A stretch of DNA of 64,000 nt. It comes from JAHZMA01 sp965205905. GTDB taxonomy: Bacteria; Pseudomonadota; Alphaproteobacteria; JABAAW01; JAHZMA01. Where the stretch lies: the NCBI GenBank assembly GCA_965205905.1, contig CBDBHZ010000012.1:372001-436000 (forward strand), given 5' to 3'. The translations under genes and the position numbers were made by a program. The notes beneath the pieces were generated by a model. It saw only the letters and a program-made list of their open reading frames with translations, was not told where the DNA came from and made no database searches. Shown piece after piece: positions 17,892 to 26,531 of the stretch. Within the stretch, counting starts at the first letter, position 1. Every line of letters begins with the position of its first letter.

Positions 17892-17920
17892 GTGACATTA
17901 TAAAAAGACAATGCTATAAT
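17892..17920 (+). promoter_or_regulatory. Sigma70-type promoter for the GNAT pair
   Basis: A GTGACA hexamer (17892-17897), a 17-bp spacer and a perfect TATAAT (17915-17920) face the two GNAT genes, predicting transcription from about 17927. The interval also has to hold the divergent mdh promoter. Confidence 0.65.
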
Positions 17921-17961
17921 GAATTAATAACAAGAAAAATACCATAAAAGTTGACAACAAA

Positions 17962-18615
17962 ATGACAAAAGATAATCACATAAAAGAATTAAAAATTAGC
18001 GATGCCCAAAGCAAAGACGCACCTGCCATTTGTAAATTACGCCGTAAAGTGTGGCTGGCAACCTATCCGAATGAAGATTATAATATCAGCCGCGATTTGC
18101 TGATAAAGCTGTTTAATTTTACCGCGACACCAACGATTCAGCATTACCGAGATTTAATTGCAGGCAAGGCGCAAGGCTTTACGGGTGACCATGATGATGA
18201 AAATAGTGATGAAGCACAAAGAATCTATGCGGTTAATTGTCAGGTAACCGAGCAAATTGGCGATATAGGCGCGGATGAGCCCGATATTGAAAAATTTTGG
18301 CTGATAGAGCAAGGCAAAGGCATTAATAAACAACTGCTAGGCTATGCCAGTGCCAATAGGTGTGGCAATGTGCTGACCACCATTTATGTTGACCCGTATC
18401 AGCAGGGCAAGGGGGTAGGGCAGAGATTATTTGCCCAGATAGAAGCATATCTTAATGGTAAATTGCCGATTAATTTACGGGTGGTGAGTTATAATCAGCA
18501 GGCGATTGCGTTTTATGAAAGGCGCGGTTTCAGTAAAATCGGTTTTCAAGATGTGGATATTGAGGCGGGCAGAATATTTCCATCTGATATGATGAGTCGC
18601 CCGCCAATAAAATAA
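17962..18615 (+). CDS. GNAT-family N-acetyltransferase (first of a tandem pair)
   Basis: 217 aa. The acetyl-CoA pyrophosphate loop is visible as VDPYQQGKGVGQRLFAQIE near residue 145, followed by the C-terminal beta strand and helix YNQQAIAFYERRGFSKIGF, typical of small-molecule or protein N-acetyltransferases. N-terminal segment ISDAQSKDAPAICKLRRKVW is homologous to that of the next gene, but here about 45 residues intervene before the acetyltransferase core, so the two are diverged duplicates. The ATG lacks a strong Shine-Dalgarno. Its substrate is unknown. It ends 2 bp before the next GNAT gene. Confidence 0.8.
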   Translation: MTKDNHIKELKISDAQSKDAPAICKLRRKVWLATYPNEDYNISRDLLIKLFNFTATPTIQHYRDLIAGKAQGFTGDHDDENSDEAQRIYAVNCQVTEQIGDIGADEPDIEKFWLIEQGKGINKQLLGYASANRCGNVLTTIYVDPYQQGKGVGQRLFAQIEAYLNGKLPINLRVVSYNQQAIAFYERRGFSKIGFQDVDIEAGRIFPSDMMSRPPIK

Positions 18616-18617
18616 CA

Positions 18618-19130
18618 ATGCAAAAGGGTGATGGTAAAGTTATGATAAGGGGGGCAAGCATCAATGATGCGGTGGCAATCTGTGATTTACGTAAAATTCT
18701 GTGGCAAACCACTTATAACCAACCTGAATACAAGCAAGCCGTGCAGAATCAAGATTTCACCAGTCAGCAACAAATCCTAACATTTGCCAATTCTATCAAA
18801 GGCGGCAATCATTGGCATTTGGTAGCAGAATATGAGGGTGATATTATCGGTTGGGCGGCGGCCGAATTGGTGAAAAACGAGATTATCGCCTTGTATGTAG
18901 CAAGTGATTATCAGGGTAAGGGCATTGGCAAAGCGTTTTATCGCGTGCTGATGAAAAAGCTTGATACCAGCAAGCCCATCGGTATTTATGCGGTGATGGG
19001 GAATGTAAGGGCGAAACAATTTTATCAAAAAAACGGCTTTATCATCACCTACCAGCCTAGCCCGCAAGAAATCAGTGAGGGCTTGAAGCAACATAAATTG
19101 CCACTGATAAAGATGCAACTCAACCCTTGA
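18618..19130 (+). CDS. GNAT-family N-acetyltransferase (second of a tandem pair)
   Basis: 170 aa. The acetyl-CoA loop is YVASDYQGKGIGKAFYRVL (residues about 94-112) and the C-terminal part is NVRAKQFYQKNGFIITY. The N-terminus (IRGASINDAVAICDLRKILW) matches the preceding gene, indicating tandem duplication. Two starts are possible: ATG at 18618, 2 bp after the previous stop, or ATG at 18642, which matches the N-terminus of shorter GNATs and has AAGGGTGATGG upstream. Substrate unknown. It is convergent with rnd, whose stop lies 6 bp away. Confidence 0.8.
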   Translation: MQKGDGKVMIRGASINDAVAICDLRKILWQTTYNQPEYKQAVQNQDFTSQQQILTFANSIKGGNHWHLVAEYEGDIIGWAAAELVKNEIIALYVASDYQGKGIGKAFYRVLMKKLDTSKPIGIYAVMGNVRAKQFYQKNGFIITYQPSPQEISEGLKQHKLPLIKMQLNP

Positions 19131-19135
19131 ATAAT

Positions 19136-20287
19136 TCAACCCTTGAATAAAATCGGCTCGCCTGCTTGCATCATTATCTTATGTTTGCCCTGCATAAAGC
19201 TTTCTACAATTTCGCCAAAATGCTGATACCGCCAGCCTTCTGTAAGAATGCGGGGCAACCCGCTTCCCAGCATCACAATATTTTGCAAATCATCTTGTTC
19301 GCATAATAATTTTGGCGTTATATTTAAATCATTCGCTACCAAACGCCTGACAATCCGCAACATATCAATCTGTAATTGTTGTGCGGTATCGGGCAATATC
19401 TTGGCGAGGGGCACGACCATCGAATCTTTATCATTAATGCCATCCGCAATGGCTTGATAAAAATCGCGTCTATCATCATCAGTGATGCGGCGCATGGTGA
19501 GGTGATTATTCGCCAAAAATTTTTGTAAATTCGGCGGTGGTTTCTTGGCAAGCAAGGCTAAATCATCATCATGCATGATATGTTTACGTGGCACATCGTA
19601 ACGCATCGCCAATATCTCGCGCTGTCGGGCGATATTTTGTAAAACCGATAAGCCTTTGGCTTTCAGATTTTTACCCTTAATATTGCGCCATAAATTATCC
19701 AAATCTTTTTGATAATTATCGGGGTCGGCAATCCGCGCCATTTCTTCTTTCAGCCATTCCATACGTTCTAAACCATTGATAATATCGCATAGTTTTTCGT
19801 AAAGTGGTAGCAAATGAATCACATCAGCAAGCGCATAGGTTAGTTGTTCATCACTTAACGGGCGGGTGCGCCAATCGCAAGCCTGCATGGTTTTATCCAA
19901 TGTGATATTGAGTAGTTTCTTGGTAACACGTTCGTAACTGGTTTGGGTCTCGCCCATACATGCCATGCAAGCGATTTGGGTATCAAAAATTGGCGTTGGC
20001 ACTTTGCCATCACGCAATTTACAAAAAATCTCAATATCTTGCGATGCCGAATGAAAGATTTTTAGAATATCTTCCCGATATAATAAATCAAGCAATGGCG
20101 TTATATCTAGCCCATCCGCAAGCACATCAACCGCTACCGATTGCGTGCCATTATTCACCTGTATCAGGCATAATTCAGGATAATAGCTATAGCGGCGAAA
20201 AAATTCAGTATCCACTGCTAATATTTTCACATTAGCGCATGATTTTACAAATTCCTTTAAGGAATCGTTTGATGCAATTAATGTCAT
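19136..20287 (-). CDS. rnd: Ribonuclease D
   Basis: 383 aa from the ATG at 20287, which overlaps the ubiG stop as ATGA. A TTG two codons earlier is less likely. The DEDD exonuclease motifs are present: VDTEFFRRYSYYPELCLIQV (Exo I), IFHSASQDIEIF (Exo II) and the Exo III region YALADVIHLLPLYEKL. An HRDC-type helical domain follows (about residues 205-290, LSVLQNIARQREILAMRYD). RNase D trims the 3' ends of tRNA precursors and other stable RNAs. Coupled to ubiG in a two-gene minus-strand unit. Confidence 0.92.
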   Translation of the reverse strand: MTLIASNDSLKEFVKSCANVKILAVDTEFFRRYSYYPELCLIQVNNGTQSVAVDVLADGLDITPLLDLLYREDILKIFHSASQDIEIFCKLRDGKVPTPIFDTQIACMACMGETQTSYERVTKKLLNITLDKTMQACDWRTRPLSDEQLTYALADVIHLLPLYEKLCDIINGLERMEWLKEEMARIADPDNYQKDLDNLWRNIKGKNLKAKGLSVLQNIARQREILAMRYDVPRKHIMHDDDLALLAKKPPPNLQKFLANNHLTMRRITDDDRRDFYQAIADGINDKDSMVVPLAKILPDTAQQLQIDMLRIVRRLVANDLNITPKLLCEQDDLQNIVMLGSGLPRILTEGWRYQHFGEIVESFMQGKHKIMMQAGEPILFKG

Positions 20288-21036
20288 GAGCAATTCACCT
20301 GTTTACTGGCGGCGAGGATATAATTGGGAGCGTTATCATCTTTGGTTAGCGTAAAATCGTTACGAATTGGCTGCCATACCATCGATGCAGAATCACAAAA
20401 GCGCAAGCCTTGATTGTGCAACACTGCCATAATTTCATCAGGATTTAAGAATTTATGCCAATCATGGGTGCCTTTGGGTAACAGGCGCAACAGATGTTCC
20501 GCCGCATAAATCGCCAATAATTTTGATTTACGATTACGCCTGATGGTAGAGATAAATAACATTCCATCTGGCTTTAATAAAGCAGTGGCTGACTCTAAAA
20601 ACTCTTCCCAATCATCGATATGCTCTAACAATTCTAAACAAAACACGGCATCGAATGTTGAGGCATTTTTGCTCGCAAATTTTTCAACCTCAACCGTTTG
20701 GAAATCAATCTTTAAGCCTGCCTGCTTGGCAGCTTGTTTAGCCTCAATAATCGCCATCTCATTCATATCAATCGCGCTTACATCAAACCCCATACGCGCC
20801 AATGGCAATGATAACACACCACCGCCGCAACCAATATCAAGGGCTTTTCTGCCCGTAAACTGCAACGCATCAGAATCATCTTGCATCTGATAGTGTTTGC
20901 GTAGCGCCTCATCAATGAATGTGAGTCTTGCGGGATTCATCTGGTGCAACATACGATAGAGCTTGTGATTATCCCACCAACCAGTAACGGAAAATTTTGC
21001 TATCTCGTCATTAATCATATTCATACTTGCCATCAT
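20284..21036 (-). CDS. ubiG: Ubiquinone biosynthesis O-methyltransferase UbiG
   Basis: About 250 aa from the ATG at 21036. The frame is open to a TTG at 21048, and ATGs at 21024 and 21018 are also possible. The N-terminus NDEIAKFSVTGWWD..LYRMLHQMNPARLTFI is diagnostic for UbiG, and the SAM motif I is ALDIGCGGGVLSLPLARMG. Motif II-like AVFCLELLEHIDDW and LFISTIRRN follow. UbiG performs the two O-methylations of ubiquinone synthesis, implying an aerobic quinone chain. It is divergent from lysC with about 100 bp between. Confidence 0.93.
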   Translation of the reverse strand: MMASMNMINDEIAKFSVTGWWDNHKLYRMLHQMNPARLTFIDEALRKHYQMQDDSDALQFTGRKALDIGCGGGVLSLPLARMGFDVSAIDMNEMAIIEAKQAAKQAGLKIDFQTVEVEKFASKNASTFDAVFCLELLEHIDDWEEFLESATALLKPDGMLFISTIRRNRKSKLLAIYAAEHLLRLLPKGTHDWHKFLNPDEIMAVLHNQGLRFCDSASMVWQPIRNDFTLTKDDNAPNYILAASKQVNCS

Positions 21037-21134
21037 TGCCTTATTCAATATAATATGGTTAAAATTTTTTGCATTGTAGGCATATTATTTGTTAAAAGCA
21101 AATATTAATACCAATTAACGAATGGAACTATATT

Positions 21135-22376
21135 GTGTTGATTGTCCAAAAATTCGGAGGAACATCGGTAGCCGACCTTGAGCGGATACAAAATGTTGCC
21201 CGCAAGGTAAAAGATGAATGGGATATGCACCATCAAGTAATTGTGGTGGTATCGGCAATGGCAGGCGTTACCAATCAGCTGATAGGGCAGGTTAGCAAGG
21301 CAAATCCACTTTACGATAATCAAGAATATGATGCGATTGTTTCAACGGGCGAACAAGTAACCGCAGGCTTATTAGCGCTTATTTTGCAAAAAATGAATGT
21401 GCCAGCGCGTTCTTTCATGGGGTGGCAAATCCCGATGCTGACCGATGATAATCATAGCCATGCGAAAATATTAGAGATTGATAAAGATAAATTCATGGCT
21501 TCTATCAAGGCAAATAATGAGCGAACGGTTGCGATATGTGCGGGCTTTCAGGGCGTTACAGCGAATGGGCGTATCAGCACATTGGGCAGGGGCGGGTCTG
21601 ATACATCAGCTGTGGCGATTGCGGCGGCGATAAATGCCGATAGATGCGATATTTATACGGATGTGAATGGCGTTTATACCACCGACCCACGCATTGTTAG
21701 CAAAGCAAGCAAGATTGATAAAATCAGCTATGATGAGATGCTGGAAATGGCGTCATTAGGGGCGAAAGTGTTGCAAACCCGTTCAGTTGAATTGGCGCGA
21801 CATTACAATGTTAAATTACGGGTGCTTTCTACATTTGAAAGTGATGTAAATGAAAATTCAGGCACTCAAATTATGAAGGAGGTATCGGAAATGGAAGAAC
21901 GCAGTGTAACGGGCATCACATGCAGTCAAGATGAAACAAAAATCACGATATTGGGTATTGATAATATCGCAGGGGCGGCGCGTATCTTTACCTTGCTCAG
22001 CGATAAAAAAATCATTGTTGATATGATTGTGCAAGTGGAATCGCGCCATGAAGGATTGGGTAATCTTACTTTTACAGTTAAAAATACTGATAGCGAAAAG
22101 GTGCAAACCCTGCTTAAACAGCATCAATCAGCGTTAGAATTTGAACATATTGCCAGTCAAGATGGGTTGATTAAAGTTTCTATTGTTGGTTCGGGTATGC
22201 GCACCCATACAGGGGTGGCGGCGATTTTATTTAATGCGCTGAAAGAAAAAAATGTGCCGCTACATGCGGTTTCCACATCTGAAATTAAAGTCAGCGTGTT
22301 GATTGATGCCGAATATATGGAATTGGTGATGCGTAATTTGCATCACGCCTATGGGTTAGATGCTCCCAATAAATGA
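21135..22376 (+). CDS. lysC: Aspartate kinase
   Basis: 413 aa, GTG start. The kinase signature VQKFGGTSVADLERIQNVA opens the protein. GRGGSDTSAVAIAAAINADRCDIYTDV near residue 155 and TDPRIVSKASKIDKISYDEMLEMASLGAKVL follow. Two C-terminal ACT domains (from about residue 260) suggest feedback control by lysine and/or threonine. It phosphorylates aspartate, the first step to lysine/DAP, threonine and methionine; DAP also feeds peptidoglycan. Upstream GGAACTATATT is a modest ribosome site. The length fits monofunctional class-II aspartokinases. ORF intact. Confidence 0.95.
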   Translation: MLIVQKFGGTSVADLERIQNVARKVKDEWDMHHQVIVVVSAMAGVTNQLIGQVSKANPLYDNQEYDAIVSTGEQVTAGLLALILQKMNVPARSFMGWQIPMLTDDNHSHAKILEIDKDKFMASIKANNERTVAICAGFQGVTANGRISTLGRGGSDTSAVAIAAAINADRCDIYTDVNGVYTTDPRIVSKASKIDKISYDEMLEMASLGAKVLQTRSVELARHYNVKLRVLSTFESDVNENSGTQIMKEVSEMEERSVTGITCSQDETKITILGIDNIAGAARIFTLLSDKKIIVDMIVQVESRHEGLGNLTFTVKNTDSEKVQTLLKQHQSALEFEHIASQDGLIKVSIVGSGMRTHTGVAAILFNALKEKNVPLHAVSTSEIKVSVLIDAEYMELVMRNLHHAYGLDAPNK

Positions 22377-22424
22377 TGATGCTCATAAATATGGCATCAC
22401 TATTGCTTTTTACAAAGAAAGTAA

Positions 22425-22452
22425 TTGAATTTTTAAGATTTTCTGTTAGAAT
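22425..22452 (+). promoter_or_regulatory. Sigma70-type promoter upstream of the RodZ-like gene
   Basis: TTGAAT (22425-22430), a 16-bp spacer and TAGAAT (22447-22452) lie in the 119-bp gap between lysC and the RodZ-like gene, with the start codon about 37 bp after the predicted start point. Confidence 0.5.
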
Positions 22453-22495
22453 CGATACTTGCCTGTTAACTATGTAAAATAATCGGAGTGTGGTC

Positions 22496-23659
22496 ATGCC
22501 GCAACAAACGCGTGATAATGAACAAGATACATCTACGTCTAAATCTAAGTCTAATGCTGAACTTTGCAAGGATATTTTAGATAATATCGGACAAAAATTA
22601 ACACGGGTGCGTGAAACCCAAGAAATGACAATCGAGGCGGTGGCGAAAGATTTAAGGATTCGTGCCCAATTATTACGCGCGATTGAAGCTGGCGATATTA
22701 ATGAATTCCCGGGCGATACATATTATTATGGTTTTGCGCGTAGCTATGCCGAGATGCTTGGGGTTGATGTAACTGATGATATTAAGCAATACCGTCTGCA
22801 ACGCGAACAGCAAGAAGACCGTATTCAAACCGATAATAAACTCACTGATGTGGTTATTAATTCGGTAGGCGGGCGCGGTAAAATCGCTGCTGCTACCATT
22901 GCTTCTACCAGTAATCCTGTGCCGAATGCCAAGCCACTTGCCAAACGTTCTGACCGCGAAGTTGTAGAACAAAGCAGTAATTTGGTGCAACAGATGATGT
23001 CTGGCTCTAACCCCAAAACGCATAATATGGCGTTTATATTAATTGGTGGCTTTGTGTTGGCGATGATTTATGTGTTATGGCTGATTTTTTCAGGCATCAA
23101 TCAAAAGTCAGACCTTGATGATAATCAAGTTGGGCAGGTGGAAACATTAACCGATATTGACGATATTTTAAGTGGCAATGATGGTGATGCAGATAATCTT
23201 GGCGGGCAACAAAATTCAGTGTTTCGAATTGTTGAAGATGAAGTGCTAGCAGTTGATAGTAAAGCGGTTACTGGCGTTTCGACAAGGGCAGGGCGCGAAT
23301 ATGGCGACCTCGTTAATTCCAATGTTGCGTTAAAAACCATCAGCAGCAGCTGGGTTTCGGTGATTGATGTCTCGCAAGTGAATCTCAATCAGGGGCGCAC
23401 GGGTGAAATTTTTGCACGGCAATTACAAAAAAATGACGTCTATTACGCGCCACCCGGCAAGCAAATATTTGTTAAGGTTGGCAATGCCGGCGGTGTTGAA
23501 CTTATTGTGAATGGTGAATCAAAAGGTGCTTTGGGTGCCAATGGACGGGTGCGTTATAGCGCACTTGATGTGGTTACAATCAATAATGATACCCATATTC
23601 GTGATGGCATCAGGCTTAATCAAGAATTAGAAACCATCAAGCTTCAACAAAGCCAATAA
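22496..23659 (+). CDS. rodZ: RodZ-like cytoskeletal/HTH membrane protein
   Basis: About 387 aa from the ATG at 22496, preceded by CGGAGTG 5 bp upstream; a GTG two codons earlier is less likely. Layout: an N-terminal HTH_25/Xre domain (IGQKLTRVRETQEMTIEAVAKDLRIRAQLLRAIE, about 25-90), a linker, one membrane helix (MAFILIGGFVLAMIYVLWLIF, about 178-199), an acidic linker, and a periplasmic DUF4115 domain (SSWVSVIDVSQ.., GEIFARQLQKNDVYYAPPG, about 285-370). RodZ links MreB to the elongasome and sets rod shape. Its position directly upstream of ispG is the conserved proteobacterial arrangement. Confidence 0.87.
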   Translation: MPQQTRDNEQDTSTSKSKSNAELCKDILDNIGQKLTRVRETQEMTIEAVAKDLRIRAQLLRAIEAGDINEFPGDTYYYGFARSYAEMLGVDVTDDIKQYRLQREQQEDRIQTDNKLTDVVINSVGGRGKIAAATIASTSNPVPNAKPLAKRSDREVVEQSSNLVQQMMSGSNPKTHNMAFILIGGFVLAMIYVLWLIFSGINQKSDLDDNQVGQVETLTDIDDILSGNDGDADNLGGQQNSVFRIVEDEVLAVDSKAVTGVSTRAGREYGDLVNSNVALKTISSSWVSVIDVSQVNLNQGRTGEIFARQLQKNDVYYAPPGKQIFVKVGNAGGVELIVNGESKGALGANGRVRYSALDVVTINNDTHIRDGIRLNQELETIKLQQSQ

Positions 23660-23668
23660 GCGACTATT

Positions 23669-24781
23669 TTGCTACGTCCTTACCGCCATATTGCCAGACG
23701 CAAATCTAAGCAAATTTTTGTCGGTAATGTGCCGATAGGGGGCGATGCGCCGATTGCGGTGCAATCCATGACCAACACGCCCACCACCGATATTGCAGGT
23801 ACATTAGCGCAAATTAGCCGTATTCAAGATGCAGGTGCTGATATTGTAAGGGTCTCATGCCCTGATGAAGAATCAACATACGCGCTTAAAGCCATCACTA
23901 AACAATCGCCTCTGCCGATTATTGCTGATATTCATTTTCATTATAAACGGGCGATTGAAGCTGCGGAATCGGGGGCGGCATGTTTGCGGATTAACCCCGG
24001 TAATATCGGCAATCAAACCCGTGTCCGCGAGGTAATTAAGGCAGCAAAAGCGCATGATATTCCGATTCGAATTGGCGTTAATGGCGGGTCGCTAGAACGT
24101 GATATTTTAGAAAAATATGGTGAGCCTTGCCCCGAAGCACTGGTTGAAAGCGCATTATCGCAAATCAAACTGCTAGAAGATAATGATTTCACCAATATCA
24201 AAATTTCAGTCAAAGCATCAGATATTTTTTTAAGCGTTGCCGCCTATCAACAATTAGCAGATTTATGCGATTACCCTTTGCATTTGGGCATTACCGAAGC
24301 GGGCAGTTACAAAAGCGGCACAATTAAATCAGCGATTGGCATTGGCAGTTTGCTATGGGCGGGCATTGGCGATACGATTCGAGTATCATTAAGCGACGAA
24401 CCAGAACAAGAGGTGCATGTGGGCTTTGAAATATTGAAATCATTGGGTTTGCGCGTGCGCGGTGTGCAAATTATATCTTGCCCATCATGTGCGCGACAAC
24501 AATTTGATGTGATTAAAACTGTGAAATTGCTAGAAGAAAAGCTTGCCCATATCAAAACGCCCCTCTCATTATCGGTGATTGGTTGTGTGGTGAATGGACC
24601 GGGTGAGGCAAAAAGCACCGATATTGGGCTAACAGGCGGTGGTGGCGATGGTAAAGATAATCATCAAATTTATATATCAGGCTTAACCAATCATCGGCTA
24701 GAAGATAGCAACATTGTTGACCATCTGGTAAAATTGGTGGAAGCAAAAGCCACCGAGATTGAACAACAAACCAATCAATAA
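23669..24781 (+). CDS. ispG: 4-hydroxy-3-methylbut-2-enyl diphosphate synthase IspG
   Basis: 370 aa, TTG start 9 bp after the RodZ-like gene; no closer ATG fits the N-terminus PYRHIARRKSKQIFVGNVPIG. Landmarks are VQSMTNTPTTD, DIHFHYKRAIEAAESGAACLRINPGNIG, VRIGVNGGSLE, and the [4Fe-4S] cysteines in IISCPSCARQ and IGCVVNGPGEA. It carries out the penultimate reductive step of the MEP isoprenoid pathway, which feeds ubiquinone and undecaprenyl phosphate. ORF intact. Confidence 0.95.
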   Translation: MLRPYRHIARRKSKQIFVGNVPIGGDAPIAVQSMTNTPTTDIAGTLAQISRIQDAGADIVRVSCPDEESTYALKAITKQSPLPIIADIHFHYKRAIEAAESGAACLRINPGNIGNQTRVREVIKAAKAHDIPIRIGVNGGSLERDILEKYGEPCPEALVESALSQIKLLEDNDFTNIKISVKASDIFLSVAAYQQLADLCDYPLHLGITEAGSYKSGTIKSAIGIGSLLWAGIGDTIRVSLSDEPEQEVHVGFEILKSLGLRVRGVQIISCPSCARQQFDVIKTVKLLEEKLAHIKTPLSLSVIGCVVNGPGEAKSTDIGLTGGGGDGKDNHQIYISGLTNHRLEDSNIVDHLVKLVEAKATEIEQQTNQ

Positions 24782-24787
24782 AATCAA

Positions 24788-25456
24788 ATGAAGAAACTTC
24801 TGGCTTGCTTTACAATTTTATGTTTTTCATCTAGCCATGTTGCATATGCAGGGCAAGAGACGATTATTTTATGGGGCTATGATGCGGTAAACTGTCAACT
24901 CGAAGCTGATTACCGCAATGCAATCGCTTATTCTGTGATAGGTTTGAAATGCACTCTCGTCTTGGAAACAAATGATGATGATCCGCCTGATGATAATCCG
25001 CCTGACGATAATCCACCTGACGATAATCCACCTGATGTTGATCCACCTGATGACAATCCGCCTGTTGATGATAAAGATGATGATAATCCACCTGCTGATG
25101 ATGGTGACAAAAAGAATGATGATGGTGGCGATACCAAAAATGATGATGATAAAACCGATGATGCCGACGACGACAAAAATGATGAAGCCGATAATGAAGA
25201 TGATAACATTGTTGAAGATGAACCATCAAATGATGATGTTGCCATTGCAGCTTTAGCAATAGTGGCATTAGGTTTTTACCTAGTTTTTAGAAGTGCAAAT
25301 CTTGCAACCGCTAGTCGTGCCACTAACAATATGTCGCCTGATGATAAAGAGGTTGAGAAAAGAATAAACCCATATTTCAATGTTGAGTTATATCTTAACG
25401 ATGAAACGGAAATATATAATCCCATCATTACCACAGGCATTGAATTTAAGTTTTAA
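24788..25456 (+). CDS. Secreted/membrane acidic DDNPP-repeat protein of unknown function
   Basis: 222 aa, not recognised. Visible layout: a Sec signal peptide (MKKLLACFTILCFSSSHVAYAG, cleavage likely after AYA near residue 21) and a short globular stretch with two Cys (NCQLEADYRNAIAYSVIGLKC). A strongly acidic low-complexity region follows (residues about 62-148) built on Asp-Asp-Asn-Pro-Pro pentads and then D/K/N-rich sequence. Next come a membrane helix (VAIAALAIVALGFYLVF, about 150-166) and a C-terminal segment with beta-strand-like alternation ending GIEFKF. The final Phe and amphipathic strands could suggest an outer-membrane association, but the helix argues for an inner-membrane anchor. 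It follows ispG by 6 bp. Polyproline pairs make it a likely EF-P client. A spacer or cation-binding role is only speculation. Confidence 0.7.
   Translation: MKKLLACFTILCFSSSHVAYAGQETIILWGYDAVNCQLEADYRNAIAYSVIGLKCTLVLETNDDDPPDDNPPDDNPPDDNPPDVDPPDDNPPVDDKDDDNPPADDGDKKNDDGGDTKNDDDKTDDADDDKNDEADNEDDNIVEDEPSNDDVAIAALAIVALGFYLVFRSANLATASRATNNMSPDDKEVEKRINPYFNVELYLNDETEIYNPIITTGIEFKF
24974..25063 (+). repeat. 15-bp tandem repeat, six units, in frame
   Basis: Six consecutive 15-bp units (consensus GATGATAATCCNCCT) encode DDDPP, DDNPP, DDNPP, DDNPP, DVDPP and DDNPP. Units 3 and 4 are identical. A seventh DDNPP occurs downstream at about 25079. Because the unit is a multiple of three, slippage would change length without breaking the frame. 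Confidence 0.9.
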
Positions 25457-25542
25457 TATTGGCTGTCATTTATATTGCTTGACAAAACTATCGTTAATTT
25501 GTAAAAATCGCAACATTAAGAATAATTGAGGGGGAGATACTC

Positions 25543-26430
25543 ATGCCTGCACAAATCATTGATGGCAAAGCATTCGCACAAAAATTACGCGATAAAATCG
25601 GCAAACATGTTACGGAAAATTCAGCAAAAAATGGCTGGCAACCGTCATTAGCCGTGATACAGGTGGGTGAGAATCCCGCAAGCTCAGTCTATGTGAAAAA
25701 CAAAGTCAAGCAAACCGAAGAATGCGGTATGGAATCGCTAGAATTCAAAATGCCCGAAGATACATCGCAAGCAACATTATTGCAAAAAATTGATGAGCTG
25801 AATAATGACAGCAATGTTGATGGTATTTTGGTGCAACTGCCACTGCCAAAGCAAATTGATGAATCAGCCGTTATTAACCATATCAACCCGCAAAAAGATG
25901 TTGATGGTTTCCATACTATTAATGTGGGCAGGCTGAATAATGGCGCAGGGCAATCGCTGATTCCTTGCACGCCCTATGGCTGTTTGTTGCTATTGCAAGA
26001 TTTTTTAGGCGATTTATCGGGTAAAGATGCGGTGATTGTGGGGCGGTCGAATATTGTCGGCAAGCCGATGGCGCAATTATTATTGGGCGCGAATGCCACT
26101 GTTACCATTGCCCATTCCAAAAGTAAGGATTTACCCTCCATTTGTAAACGTGCCGATATTGTGGTGGCAGCGGTGGGCAGACCTGAAATGGTAAAAGGCG
26201 AATGGATTAAAGAGGGCGCATGTGTGATTGATGTTGGCATTAACCGTATCGAAAAACCTGATGGTAAAACCAAATTGGTAGGCGATGTCGAATTTGAGAG
26301 CGCATCTGCACGGGCAGGCGGTATCACGCCAGTGCCGGGTGGCGTAGGGCCGATGACGATTGCCATGCTATTACATAATACGGTGATTGCCGCACATTTG
26401 TTGCGTGGTGAGACGCCTCCTCAATTTTAA
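25543..26430 (+). CDS. folD: Bifunctional methylenetetrahydrofolate dehydrogenase/cyclohydrolase FolD
   Basis: 295 aa. Catalytic landmarks are SSVYVKNKVKQTEECG (active-site Tyr and Lys, near residue 50), VDGILVQLPLPKQID, KDVDGFHTINVG, the Rossmann segment GKDAVIVGRSNIVGKPMAQLLL, and TPVPGGVGPMTIAMLLHNT. It interconverts methylene-, methenyl- and formyl-tetrahydrofolate. A strong GAGGGGGAGAT ribosome site precedes the ATG. In this window it is the one-carbon partner of ThyX and of the adjacent dimethylglycine/sarcosine dehydrogenase family gene, whose GcvT-like half would deliver methylene-THF; that gene is broken while folD is intact. Confidence 0.96.
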   Translation: MPAQIIDGKAFAQKLRDKIGKHVTENSAKNGWQPSLAVIQVGENPASSVYVKNKVKQTEECGMESLEFKMPEDTSQATLLQKIDELNNDSNVDGILVQLPLPKQIDESAVINHINPQKDVDGFHTINVGRLNNGAGQSLIPCTPYGCLLLLQDFLGDLSGKDAVIVGRSNIVGKPMAQLLLGANATVTIAHSKSKDLPSICKRADIVVAAVGRPEMVKGEWIKEGACVIDVGINRIEKPDGKTKLVGDVEFESASARAGGITPVPGGVGPMTIAMLLHNTVIAAHLLRGETPPQF

Positions 26431-26531
26431 GGCAAGATTTTGAAGAAAAATGTCGCAAAAAAACATGAGACGCACATAAATGCGTGTTATGGTATAAGAT
26501 AAGATAGAATTAATTTATTCAGGAGTATGAG

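Noticed and set aside
16859..17911. Longer mdh reading frame starting at 17911
   Set aside because: The internal ATG at 17833 has a GGAGG ribosome site and matches the family N-terminus; the 26 extra residues overlap the divergent promoter.
22373..22410. Terminator after lysC (GATGC..GCATC)
   Set aside because: Only a 5-bp stem with a long loop and no clear T-run.
24974..25063. CRISPR-like short repeats
   Set aside because: The 15-bp units are contiguous without spacers and code in frame for DDNPP pentads.
24864..25268. Minus-strand His-rich and Ser/Gly-rich frames over the repeat gene
   Set aside because: They are mirror shadows of the Asp/Pro codons, without ribosome site or homology.
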